DNA from: Portulaca oleracea
Lineage: Eukaryota > Streptophyta > Magnoliopsida > Caryophyllales > Portulacaceae
DNA: 64,000 nucleotides
Assembly (NCBI GenBank): GCA_029582165.1
Contig: CM055881.1
Span: 23,293,594 to 23,357,593, forward strand
Direction of reading: 5' to 3'
A model generated the notes under the pieces. It did no database searches, was not told where the DNA came from, and saw only the letters and a list, made by a program, of their open reading frames with translations. Both the position numbers and the translations under genes were made by a program. The first letter of the stretch is position 1, and every line of letters starts with the position of its first letter. Below, piece by piece: positions 51,121 to 62,166 of the stretch.

Positions 51121-54100
51121 TCATGTTCTAGATTACTAAAGTTAATAGACCAGAAAAAACCACATGAAACGAACGAGGATGACATCAGCAAAACTAGACT
51201 AGAGGAAGGGGCATCAGAAAAACCCTTTTTTTTTTTGTTTCCATTCATCTTAAATATAAGGCAGACTCAGTCAGTGATTCTCACCTCAGCAGACTGTTGG
51301 CAAGAACCAGCCTCTCTCAAGTATACACCCCGAAATTTAGGCTCTGCAAACCATGAGTACAGTGCATAAAGACAGGTATTTTGAATACAAGAAACTGAAG
51401 AAAGGTGAAGATTACAAGATATTTACCACTTTGCTAAGAAACTTGAGCAGTAAAGGATTTTTTTTTTTTGTGGGGGTTGTCGAGACCTTTGACCCAGCAA
51501 TAGAGTGAACAATTTCACATTGGTTTGAATTTTACTCAACCATACTTTCAATAAATACCAACAGAAATTACAGGGTATTCCCTTCAGGCCCCCCCCCCCC
51601 CCCCAACCAAGTGCAGTCATCTTTGCACAACAACAATCACACACTCAAAAGAGAGGATTTTTCTGGTTGGGGGGAACCCTTGACCTAGAGGCAACAACAT
51701 AACTATCTAGCAAATGCAAGTTCAAAGGTACCAGATTCTTTGGCCCCTAACACATACAGGAACAGTAAAACAAACGGAGCGTATACATGAACATATACAT
51801 GAGTAAAAGAACTGACTTAGCAAAGCTTATTAGGGTCAAACACGTTGATTGATCCTCATTGGTCAAATATCCACTACTCTGTAAATTGGAGAAATTCAGG
51901 CTAAGAATCCACTGTTGGTTCTAAATACCGGACTTGACAGTTCTTATCCAACAAACTACAACTCAGGTATCCATACCAGTTGGTCATATTGAATAGCATG
52001 TTTTCGGTGTGACTCAATCTTTTTGGTAATCAGAATGAAGGGAGACAAAACACTTCTAAAGGGCTCTTGTTCACCCCCTAACATGAAACTAACAAAACAT
52101 CAAAGTAAAAGAAAGCAAGGAAGAAGAGAAGATTCAATGCTTTCACTTTCTCAAAAGCGGGAAAAAAAAACAAAAACAAAAACCAAAAACAATATTGTGC
52201 TTGACAAGATACTTGAAGGACCTTCTTGCAGCTGCATGATCCAAGGCTATCCTTTCAAGTAAGAATGCAGTAAAGATAACCAGTAAAATATTCCCTTGAT
52301 AGTCAAGTCAACTAGCCTCACAGAAAACTTCGTATATTGGCAAAATCACACAAGTATCCTGACCAAGGCCTTCAAATATGCACGATCTAGGGAAATTAGA
52401 CATCCAGAGATGCAGATATACTGCATCCATGGACTACTTTCTTCATGGGTTCCTCAGAAAAATTTAACCTGCCTGCTTGTCTAGGGTAGGGCTGTCTCCT
52501 GTGAGCATCAAACTCTGCCAGACCTTGCTCTGGAGTCTAGACTTGGTGGTAGAAGCAGGGGTAGTGGCTTTGCTACAACCATGGATAGTCAGTTGTCAAC
52601 AAGTCAAATTACATTTTAAACAGAATTCCCTTTGAACAGTTGCATGACGAAACTATATCTGATTATTGCTACCACAGAGGAATGCCAATGTGACATGTAC
52701 ATAATCATTGTGATTGTTGAATAGTTTAAGCTATCAGAACATCCTACTGTGAAACTAGCACATAATTTTGATAGCTGTATAAATTCAGGCTTTTCAGCTA
52801 CCACAGCATCTAACTGTGATCTGTGAACTTCTCACATCATTTGAGTCAGCACGAAATCAAGCAGCAATCTTGAGATAGGCCAAATATGAGGAAGAGGAAA
52901 TAGCAATCCTTACTAGGCTTTCCAGACAAATTGACTTGTACTCTGTACCAAACTGTGGGAGAACAATGTGATTGTTTGATGTAGTCCAATGCCCTGAGGT
53001 GTAGTGCCTGATAAGTACGCAAGAGAATAAAAAGGTTTTATATGGTCCAAACATAAGCACACTTTATAGTTGGAAATCCTGACCTATCAACTTGTATAAG
53101 CCCCATTCCAGTGGTAAGCTGATCCTCTGGTAAAGCACCTATGGGAGCGCATGTATTTTCGAGAGCCCGCCTGACAGTGTATGGACTAACATGAATATCC
53201 TCAGCCTGAAGGAAACAGGATTCAGAGGTAAACGAGTGCAGCAAGCCACAACTCAGGAAAAGACTAGCAAGCACACTAGTGCCTGCAGAAATTACCTTCA
53301 TTGCACTAACAACCAATGCAACTCCTCCACAGGCAGATGGCGATGACATTGAGGTGCCATTCATAAGCATTCGGCTTTGAAGGGTCCATGTTGGGACAGG
53401 AGCCACAGCTCCACCAGGAGCACTTACAGAGACACCAAGATCTCCATCAGCAGTCGGCCCTCGACTAGACCTGCAAACCACCTCAACATGCCCATGAATG
53501 GGAAACTAATCCAACCAAAACAAGGCTTAAAAACTTAAAGTTGATTCAAGGTCAGAGACCAATTATAGGAATGGCAATAACTCAAAAGAAAGGAAAGGAG
53601 GAGAGACGCAGAAATGCGAGACAATACCAGGTGTATTCAAGCCCCTCACTTGGCGGTTCAACAATACAATGAGCTCCAGCAGCCATTGCAGGAGAAACAT
53701 AAGCTCCAATTCCAATAATGCTCGAAGTGGTGCCACCTGGTGCTCCTACAGTGGTTAATGCTGGTCCCGCATTGCCAGCGCTACTGATAAATATTAAACG
53801 ATGCTTATTTACAACCTAGATTTGAACACAAAAGCATTAATGTCTACAGGAAGAACAACAGTCAGATCAGATGAAAGTAAACAAGCACAATTCCCTTAAT
53901 TCCATATGCTGAAATTGAATTACACTAGTAGTCATAAACATGTCCGATTACGCAGAAAAAGAAGTCTCCATGATTATTACCTCATTGGCCAGTTCGACAA
54001 AGCGTCCATAATCTGGCAACAAAGAAGGTTCTCCATAGCTCATGTTGACAAGATCACATTTGTGCTGCAACAAATGAAAAAAGCCATACTAACTAAATTG

Positions 54101-57100
54101 ATATTCTAGATTGAAAATAGAGAAACCTCTTACAATAACAAATCACAAAAGACAACAAAGGAAGCCCAAGACTTATGAAGTACCAGAATCCTGGGTTTCA
54201 ACAACAAAGGGAACTCAGATCGCACAAAAGCAATTTCTTACTCAAAGTGTCTCCAACATCTAGGCTCAATATACCTTGAAATTGCTCGTGTCTAGGTTTT
54301 CCTGGTGATTCTGTGTTACTGTATTAGCCCTCTACTCCTTAATGCCCAACCATCTTTTCCTACTCTAACTATTTTTAATTTGCTGAATTCATTTGTAAAC
54401 TCCTTTTCAGGAAGTTTTTCACAGGCATCTTGGTACCAGCCTCTCTGCTTGTCCAATATAAGACTGTATACATCATAACTAACCTAAAACCCACTTCAGC
54501 AGGGATCGCACTGAGACTGTTGTCATTGTTCACACAGGAATAACCCCTTCTACCCACTCAACCCCAAAACCTACACAGCAAAAAAGCAGTGGAAGAAGAC
54601 ACTTGGACAAATTCAGATCCTCTTTGCTTTCAGAATCAATCTGCGCAAAAATTTACAAATCCGACAGTCATAAGAGCTCACCTCTACAGCAGCAATTAGT
54701 GCTCGTGTCAAACCAGCTCCTGTTTCCATGGAACCTAAGCGAGTGTCACCGATCTTACATGATATAATTTGAGCTCCAGGTGCAATTCCATTCAATAAGG
54801 GCTCCTATTATGTAGTTGCATCCCCCATTGCAATCAGACAATAAAGTACAAACACAATTGATTACTTAACAGGATAAAGGAACACAACCTCAGGGTGGAA
54901 AGCCGTGGCAATCCCAGCAACATGAGTTCCATGAGGAGAGCAATCCGTCACAATGCTTAAGATGTTACCCTCTTCATACACATTAGTCACAAATGTACAT
55001 GCATCTAGTTTGCTGAATATGCCGAACTTTCTTTCTATCCTGAAACAGTTATGGCATAGACAGCTAAGATAACAGACTAGACAAATTAACGCCTCCTAAT
55101 GAAAACCGAATTGTGACTATAGACAGAGACACCTGTAATTTGTAAGTGGAACAAAATCAGCAAGTTTCCCTTTCCCTGGTTCATCCTCAAGACTTTGAGT
55201 GTCCACTGCAACCCTCCATACTTCTCCATCATGCCAGACAACAGCATCAACAACTGGTCCTTTGTCATCGTAGTTCTAAACATATAAGATGGCAGATCAA
55301 TAAAATAAATACTTAGCATGGAACTAGCAACAATAGACCAAGAAGCTAAGATTTACCTCAGCTTGCTTTTGTAGAAAATCTATCCTGTTCTGGAGATCTT
55401 CACGCTGCTTTCTTAGATGTATGTCCTCTACCTTAGGGTGATTCTGTTTTAAAAGCGCGTAAAGAGCAAATTCAGTTTCAGATTCCAAACACCACCGCTC
55501 CTTTTAAAAAATTGAGCAATGGTAGAGAAATGCAGCAACGGATGTGCTGTTTGGCAGGGCTAAGTGACAGAGGAATGGGGGACAGGAAGCGGAGAAAGAG
55601 TATTTAAAAGCATTTCCGCAAACAAACTTGTAACGTCAACACAACTCATGAACCCCAAGCAAGTTTTCACATGATGGCTTAAAATCAGACTCGAAAAACT
55701 CTGCCTTCTAATTTGATTCCTAACACAGAAAAGAGACAAAGGTGGTGCATGGCTCAAGCAAAAAAAAAATGTAAGGATCGTATGAACCTCCAACAGAAAA
55801 CAAAAAACAAGATCATATAAGAATTCCATCAGGTACATTTTGGGCCATGAAACATAAAACCAGAAAAACTACATCGCTCAAGCAAACGTGTGTAAGGACA
55901 ATTGATAGATTACAATGATCGCTTAAGACATTTAGTTTGATATTTTACAGAAACAGGATAAATGATTTCTTCAGTCCTTTGATGCTTCCTTATCCAACGA
56001 AAGAGAAAAGGTATCGGGCAAAAAATGGTGGAAGTTTCCATCAATTAAGTCCAAGATAATAACCTGGTCAAAGTCATGGAGATTCTTTACAGCCTCAGCA
56101 ATTGCTTCCTGGTTCTTTTCATCCCATTTCTTCTTCCGTTCTCCCTATCCAGAAACAGGAGACATTTAATGAATAAATTAATTAATTTTTTTAAAAAAAG
56201 ACCAGCATACAGAAGTGATATCAATCAGAGTGACAGACACACAGCTTACCTTCACGCGAGATGTCAGGTTATCTGTAAATAGTTCATAAAGCAATTTACA
56301 ACCCACATGCCATTCACCAGATGGATTCTTCCATGAAGAATTAACAACCAATAATGCTCCTACATTTTTCAAGACAGAATAGGGGGAAAATGAATAAATA
56401 CATAGCAGCATAAAAGTAATTAGTTGATTTTAAAGTGGTCTTCAGCTAAGCACTCATGCGGTCTGGCCCAGGGACTTGTCAAATGGAGTGCTAAGGCAAA
56501 AACTAGTTTGTTAAGTAAAATTTTAGGCCAATAATTCTTAGATAAATGGTTTGATAGTCATTCAATGCCTAGTGTTCACACATGGAACACTTGGACAGCG
56601 ATCAAATAAAAATGCCCAATCTAGGATCAGAAATCCAAAGATACTCACAATAACATTGAAGTAATCACCATGAACTCGATAATCAAATACACATTTGACA
56701 AAGTGGTCTTAGGGAGAGAGGAAGGACTTAAAGTCACTTTAGAGGGAGAGGATGGACGTGAACCCATTTTACAGAGAGGATTGACTCACATTTGTTTGAA
56801 GACTTGCGATTCTCATAAGAAAACACAAACTTAGAATTCATCTGTCAATAACGGCCGATAACAATTTTTTTCATTTATCCATTTGAGTTAATTCCCAAAA
56901 TCACACTTTGATGAAGCCATATTGTAACTTACTCTAATAACTGAGAAACTGTGTGCTCACAGTTCATATGAGTTTAATCTTCCAGTAACTAGTAATTAAG
57001 AGAACCTTAACAAGACAAAAGTCACAAAATGGAAAGACAACGCAAACTCTTGTATCCTGCTAAAATTCCTATGAATTTAATTTCCAGAGGGATATAAACC

Positions 57101-59011
57101 TAATGGGGCAAGCTTGATTACTTTTACTGTTTCCTGGTCAGTGGTCATATACAGAAAAACCAACCTGAAGCTCCACAAATAATGCCATCAGCATCAGCCT
57201 TCACCACTGTAGAGGTGTCAACATCGCCACTGCCAGTACTGACAGACACCATTGAAATGGAATGTTCAGCTACAAAGCTGAAAGACTATTTACGATATCT
57301 CATAACAATTATTACACCATTTAAGAATATACTTAAATAATGATCAGGTTGACAGATGCTAAGATAACATTCTATAACATCCTACAAAAAGACTGAGAGC
57401 CGCACTATACAGGACTACACACAAAATCTACAATATGAACACAACCAGCATCTCACATAAGATGGGTCTGGCCGAGATAGTCTACTATTGACAAAGTCGG
57501 CCACAGAAAAGATGGACAGTAGCTTCCCATGATCCCAACAGTAAAGTGTCTTGATAAAATTGCTACATTGTTAAGCTATCTAGCACCACAAGAATATGAC
57601 ACTCAACATAATTTCACTGAGCTAAAATGCTTGAGAAATCCTTGTGAATATATTCCATGTCATTAAGAAAGGAGCAGTGACAGTTGAATGTCAATGCCAT
57701 AAACTCTTCCAAACTTAGATTGGAATGCGAAACTCTCAAATTGTCGTGAAGTGAAAAGACTACTTATTCTGTTCTAACCATCCCACTTTAAAAACCTTCA
57801 CCCTATAAAAATGATATTAAATGATTTGCTTTTCATTCTCAATCTCAATCATGATGAGATCAGGGAGGGAGATTGAGGAATTTAAAGTGACGGGAAGAAT
57901 AACATCTCTCTCCTTTTAGTAATTCCCACAAATCAAGATGTTGTAGATATACCAATCAAGGACATCCAGGATCTTTGGCTTTCCATCTGATGTAACTTGT
58001 AAGCCAGCGGCCGCAGGATCCACTCCAGAATCTGAAATAGGCAACCATTTGCTATCAATACACAGAACATAACCCCCCCCCCCCCCTCCTTTTTCTTAAA
58101 AAAGGAAAAAGAATCTTTATTCAACTATTTACAGAGAATAAAAGTAATCATAATTGGATTAATCAGTTTTCATCTGAAAACATACTCCATAGTACAGAGG
58201 TTATGATTGCATATCTGCATCAATCTACGGAAAATGGAATCAACATCAGAGAAGCAGAACCCGATAACAATGATTGCAAAAGATCGGATAATGCAGCGAA
58301 TTGTATCTATTATATTATAATTTATGTTAACTTCAGCGACGAAACACAAGTTGAGAAGAATAACGGTCGAAATATGCTGCTTCGAAGCAGGAACACGCGG
58401 ACAATGATTACAGAGATTTTGATTGAATCAAAGTGCCAGAAAATAATATCAGAATCAATAAAGCACGAAAATATACTAATATGATCTACAAAGCTAGTGT
58501 AACCACAACGATTACGAAGGTTTAAATAATCAAAGATACACACGTACACTATGTTTTACTTTTGCACGAAACACAAAATAGAAGAATAGTGGTCGAAGTA
58601 GAAGCACAATATGGAGGAAAAAAAGCGACGAAACTCAGAAATGATGGAGAAAAGAGTACCGAATATAGCAATAACAACACCACGGCCATCATAGTGAGGA
58701 TTAGCTTCGATGAATCGATCAGCGCCAATCTCTTTCTTGGGCATGTTGGAAGCGAGGAAAGAAGCTTCACTACGCTTCGAACTAGTTGCTGTAGCTGCTT
58801 CAATGGCGGAAGAAGAAGAACTAGTAGCAGGCATTGCCCTAACTCTGCAGTTGCTGCTACCACTCCTTCTGCTCCAGTTCGTCTCTCTTCCGGGGTTCGT
58901 TGAAAATGAAAATGAAAAGAGAGGAAAAAGGGACGTTGACAACAGCGGTAGTTGCTTACCAGTGCAAAAGGTGAACAAACATGGACTTGCTTTACATACT
59001 GAGCTTTGCAT
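32166..59011 (-). CDS. TPP2: Tripeptidyl peptidase II (TPP2), 34 exons, 1,360 aa
   Basis: Giant subtilisin-like (S8) exopeptidase that removes tripeptides from peptides left by the proteasome. Exons, in coding order: 59011-58660, 58031-57953, 57238-57165, 56359-56250, 56144-56064, 55443-55357, 55275-55133, 55039-54889, 54804-54682, 54064-53981, 53815-53628, 53470-53296, 53205-53084, 52993-52914, 51343-51285, 50950-50796, 48800-48622, 46687-46575, 46493-46323, 44940-44812, 44709-44609, 44494-44377, 43959-43880, 43792-43720, 43505-43420, 43326-43275, 43202-43083, 42933-42862, 38115-38023, 37425-37330, 35140-35042, 33335-33243, 32627-32442, 32324-32166. All junctions are GT-AG and the frame is open throughout. 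Catalytic residues are Asp118 (FDSGVDP), His345 (HGTHVAG), Asn443 (SAGNAGP) and Ser531 (GTSMSSP). The long insert between Asp and His is typical of TPP2, as are the beta-sandwich middle and the C-terminal helical part ending FPPNLPLF. The N-terminal ~55 residues are Ser/Arg-rich and transit-peptide-like; Met60 (58834-58832) is an alternative start. Length is close to that of other plant TPP2 proteins. Confidence 0.95.
33522..33841. mobile_element. Tourist-like MITE in TPP2 intron 31
   Basis: It starts GGCTCTGTTTCGTCC after TTA and ends GGACCAAACCAAACC before TTG, giving diverged inverted ends of the GGnCTGTTTGGTC type. The interior is AT-rich with mirrored GAAAATTTTCC-type sequence. The imperfect target duplication lowers certainty. 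Confidence 0.5.
35762..36830. mobile_element. Possible MITE or decayed transposon in TPP2 intron 30
   Basis: Subterminal TTAGCTGTT/AACAGCTAA words occur in opposite orientations near 35,790-35,890 and 36,735-36,800. The right side ends in a TGCCAAGCATGGCC-type motif. The left boundary lies at a T-run followed by G15, and no target duplication was found. Confidence 0.35.
38860..41170 (-). mobile_element. Degenerate L1-type LINE in TPP2 intron 28
   Basis: The minus strand carries recognisable pieces of a plant L1 reverse transcriptase in order, with many stops and shifts. These are [23 protein letters not shown] near 41,100, [12 protein letters not shown] near 40,510, and a RGELTLAKS...[13 protein letters not shown] block near 39,660-39,790. 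A ~118-bp direct duplication lies at about 39,362-39,600. It is in the same orientation as TPP2, accounts for about half of the 4.7-kb intron, and is long dead. Confidence 0.8.
42150..42166. repeat. Poly(C) tract (17) in TPP2 intron 28
   Basis: This is one of nine G or C runs of 13-18 nt. The others start at 35762 (G15), 45386 (G18), 46874 (C13), 47770 (G15), 49578 (C16), 51589 (C16), 58073 (C14) and 61241 (G14). Eight of the nine lie in TPP2 introns. Confidence 0.95.
46900..47760 (+). mobile_element. C-terminal LINE remnant in TPP2 intron 17
   Basis: The plus strand encodes broken pieces typical of the region after the reverse transcriptase of plant L1 elements: [21 protein letters not shown] near 46,960, and a LIWSTKTP...zinc-ribbon-like region near 47,540-47,700. 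It is antisense to TPP2 and full of stops. Confidence 0.55.
48845..49578. repeat. Tandem duplication, 375-bp period, in TPP2 intron 16
   Basis: GGCAGGGATGG...AACTGATTTCTCAC at 48845-49219 recurs from 49220 with scattered substitutions and small indels, then runs into a C16 tract at 49578. Both copies share ACTATTAGCAACAACTATCA. Confidence 0.85.
49737..50427. mobile_element. hAT-like MITE in TPP2 intron 16
   Basis: The ends AGGGTGGAAATGAG and CTCATTCCCACCCCT are inverted. Flanks TAGTGTCA and AAGTGGCA agree at 6 of 8 positions, fitting a decayed 8-bp hAT duplication. Subterminal regions are packed with GAGCC/GGCTC and AAGCTCG words in both orientations. No ORF. Confidence 0.65.
51056..51120. 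repeat. (GT)n(GA)n compound microsatellite
   Basis: About 23 GT units followed by about 9 GA units in TPP2 intron 15. Open frames here are repeat artefacts. Confidence 0.95.
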
Positions 59012-59690
59012 TTAGTGCGACGGAAGGGTCGGTTCGGTAATTTTGCGAGGTGGTTTACACGGCAGCGTAAGGTGGTGGAAGTTGAGAACCGCCGCCTAAA
59101 TCGTAGGAAAGGAAACCAACCAATTGGATATTTTATTTTTTACGTGCGATAGTCTTTTGTTGTTCTTGGATTGCGTTTTAGCCTCTAAACATTGTAATTA
59201 CCTCCTTCTCCTTCATATGCTGAGTATTCCCCAGATGGTGATGGTCCTCTGGGCCTCCGTCCTTTCAATTGACAGTCCTTCCTAGTGTACAGCGTTTTTT
59301 TTATTGGATAGGGTTTCAATCGTACATACATTCATATTATCGAGACCATGGAGCAAAATTCCATCTTTGTATAAAAAACAATTAAGTTTAAAAGATTCAC
59401 ATATAATATCTATACAATTACTTAATATTCAGGGATCATAATATAATTAGGATAGCATGTTAAAATTTAAAGGAGGGAATAAATTAAAATAAGGTAGTAG
59501 TTTCGCTGCTTCGACTGATTGTTCGCATTGGATCTCAGGGTATGAGTTCCACTGAAAAATTCAAATTGGATTGCAAATAATAGTACTACTAACAACAATA
59601 ATAACAACAAGTAGACGAAAACAAAAGTGAAATATGTAGTTTTTGATGAGGTAAGATGATAAATATTTCACTTTTGTTTTCACACTAACT
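59012..59690 (-). promoter_or_regulatory. Upstream region of TPP2
   Basis: Upstream flank and 5' leader of the minus-strand TPP2 gene. I could not pick a convincing TATA box. No other gene is seen in this stretch. Confidence 0.45.
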
Positions 59691-59694
59691 CATA

Positions 59695-59710
59695 ATTAAT
59701 AGTAGTAGTA

Positions 59711-59758
<48 letters not shown>

Positions 59759-59859
59759 TATTGTGAAATGAAAATTTTAAAAATAGGTAAAGGTATTTTG
59801 GGAAATCAACTTTTGAGACATGATTTTGTTTAGCTCCTTTTATAAGAGGGTTAGATTAG

Positions 59860-59890
<31 letters not shown>

Positions 59891-60023
59891 GAATAATAAT
59901 AATAATGTCATATATTTACAAAATATAAAAAGAAAAACAAACAATTTATTACATCATGAAGGTAATTAGGGAAATCAAAACTGGAACACTTCAATCCTTA
60001 TTTGCCTTTTATAGTGTAATAGA
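59695..60023 (-). mobile_element. Helitron-like fragment, inverted relative of the P450 intron block
   Basis: On the minus strand the segment starts TCTATTACACTATAAAAGGC and follows the 7920-8250 unit through its landmarks (TGATGTAATAAATT, GAGCTAAACAAAA, (ATT)n tracts). It is truncated at the second microsatellite. Confidence 0.65.
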
Positions 60024-60060
60024 TTAGTTTTTAGATTTGTGCGTTGCGCACCGCGCAATT
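60024..60060 (-). mobile_element. Helitron 3' terminus abutting the next element
   Basis: Minus-strand GTGCGCAACGCAC (60051-60039) forms a GTGCG/CGCAC hairpin. It is followed after 11 nt by CTAA (60027-60024), directly joined to the TC start of the next fragment at 60023. The rest of this upstream element is not defined. Confidence 0.55.
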
Positions 60061-60124
60061 AAGTTACATATATTTAGGATTTTTTTTAATTTATTATTTT
60101 TCATTATGTGGAGAAATATACGTG

Positions 60125-60126
<2 letters not shown>

Positions 60127-60167
<41 letters not shown>
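60127..60167. repeat. (AT)n microsatellite
   Basis: About 20 AT units. Confidence 0.95.
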
Positions 60168-60169
<2 letters not shown>

Positions 60170-61227
60170 AAAGGATCCAGTAGGAATGAATTTCAGGTAG
60201 AAAGGTAGGAAGAGAAAATCGTAGTTATCCATTCTAGATCCAACGCACCAGATTCAATATACACACATGTGCCATAAAAACCAGAAAACCACCATTAATT
60301 ATTAGAAAACAACTAGTGGTTTAGTAAAAAAAAGGAAAAAAAAAACAGAATCTGTTAAGAGGGTTGAAATAACGGCAACAGTGACATGCTTTGATTGGGT
60401 GAACAAAAATAGCGGCCACCATATTGGAAGCTGATCTTGGATGTGTCAAACAACATTTCATTGCACTACAATCACGACGGGCAAATTCTTCATCATTCTT
60501 AGTGAATCAATGGCGTTAGACAGGTATGATCATCTATCGGTTTTTTTGTTCTGTACGTAGTAATGTATGTCGTGTCATGGACGACGAAAGTGTGGGATGT
60601 GGGTGGGTATCGATATTGTATTGCGGCTGCGACTGTTTATTCTAGGGATGAGGGGGCTCTGACATGTTCACTCTTTTGTTCGCGATACCGTAGTGTGTGC
60701 AGTGCCGAGCTGTAAATGAGCAAACTGTTACATTGAACAGCGAGAGGGGGTGGTTGCGGTCAATCGGCGGTCAGTGGTACACACCGCGTCCATTATGTAC
60801 ATTGGCAAATCATAATTGTAATTTGTTAAAATCATGGCCACAATCAGTATGAATACTTTTCTTTGCATGGGTTGTTAAGAGTCAAAATTCCCTTAAGCAT
60901 GGTCACACACTGTTGCTGGATAAAATCATGGGCCACAAACAATATGACTGCGGCCATACAGTGGACATTGACATATTTTGCGCCCAACATTGATATTGAC
61001 AATATGCCAAATAGTGCAATGACATACATCAGGTGTGTACAGTGTACTACGTAATCACATCGATCGAACACACCCCTACATGTGTGCACGCAGGTGGGGC
61101 AGGTTTGATCGCATTCAAAATAGCTATGTTTAGTGTGAGCCATAACAATCAACCACGTTCGGCTCGGAGCACGTGGTTGATTTTGCAATGGCATCATCCA
61201 GTGTGATGATAATTTTTCGTTAATTTT
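60168..61227. other. Non-coding stretch between microsatellite and FAR1-like ORF
   Basis: It begins with a repeat-like sequence (ATCCATTCTAGATCCAACGC) resembling the terminal regions of plant DNA transposons. It later contains scattered ATGGCCACA-type motifs. A short ATGGCGTTAGACAG|GTATG at about 60,510 could be a first exon, but I could not join it in frame to the FAR1-like ORF. Confidence 0.35.
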
Positions 61228-61359
61228 TTGCAATGCTTCCGGGGGGGGGGGGGGAGGAGTCAGCAGAGCTATGTAGCACCACCACCTGTGCCTGATAGCG
61301 ACAAGTCTAGTGTGCCGAGCTACTGGCCCAGGTGTGACGACGAAAGTATCGTACCACGC

Positions 61360-61599
61360 ATGGGGATGTGGTTTAACACTTTGGGTGAAGCCAAGCGGTT
61401 CTATGAGAAGTACGCAATAGCGGCTGAGTTCAGTGTGCACAGCGATATGCATACAATTGAGAGGACAAAGAGAGGTAGGGAGTGGAAGTATTACTTCAGC
61501 TCGTGCGATGGGCATAGGTGTAGGAAAGACGATGCATTCGAGACCGTGGCCTCAAACACTTCCAATGAGGATCGAAGTAGTGTTCAGGGGGGTGCATGA
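61360..61599 (+). CDS. FAR1/FHY3-type DNA-binding domain ORF, possibly partial
   Basis: The frame is open upstream to 61228 without an ATG; the first ATG is at 61360, giving 79 residues. The sequence has the FAR1 domain look: MWFNTLGEAKRFYEKYAIAAEF, then SVHSDMHTIERTKRGREWKYYFSSC and CDGHRC. FAR1/FHY3 proteins derive from Mutator-like transposases. Here only the N-terminal DNA-binding domain is seen, with no transposase or SWIM domain downstream. It could be a short FAR1-related factor, a first exon of a longer gene whose other exons I missed, or a dead Mutator-like remnant. An acceptor-like CAG at about 61,261-61,263 would add a Pro-rich N-terminus (SYVAPPPVPDSDKS). Confidence 0.5.
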   Translation: MGMWFNTLGEAKRFYEKYAIAAEFSVHSDMHTIERTKRGREWKYYFSSCDGHRCRKDDAFETVASNTSNEDRSSVQGGA

Positions 61600-61799
61600 G
61601 TTTGTTTGGATTTTTTGCTTTATGTTTTGTTGTTTTCGCCGTGTTTTTTACAGTCAGCAATTGTTGAACGTTGGTTAAAAGTTTTTGACGTTGGATCAGT
61701 TCGTGTACTGAACCCCACAGCTATTGAATAAAGAAAAATAGGTCGATGTGTTTTCCCCAATATTGATGGCTTATCTTACCACGTTGCATATATACACAC

Positions 61800-62160
61800 T
61801 CTACGGTTGCATGTGTATTCTTTGGTCTATGACGAGGTTAGATTTTGAAAGCCTAATGTAGATAGTATATTCACATTTGCACGGCTGTAGAGTGATTCGG
61901 TTGTAGTATGACCACAGTCAACAATATGAATGGCCACAGTCAACATCATGCAATTTATGGCGATGGGTTATGTGTCGTTTTGAGAAACAAACCTTGGTAG
62001 TGTGACCGCGATAAACAATTATATTTGTTGTTCTATGATGATATTAGATGTTGTATGTTCAATGTAGATAATAAATGCGCATCTGCACGGTTGTATATTG
62101 CTTCGTATGTACTGTGAGTCTGTGACCACACGTAATAATATGAATGGCCACATATGAGTT
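61800..62160. repeat. Imperfect ~220-bp direct repeat
   Basis: A segment with CTATGA, AATGTAGATA, TGCACGG and ATATGAATGGCCACA at about 61,827-61,945 recurs in the same order at about 62,030-62,150. The copies are well diverged. Confidence 0.5.
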
Positions 62161-62166
62161 GTGTGC

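Noticed and set aside
51058..51369. Cys/Val-repeat and His/Thr-repeat ORFs
   Set aside because: Translation of the (GT)n(GA)n microsatellite in TPP2 intron 15.
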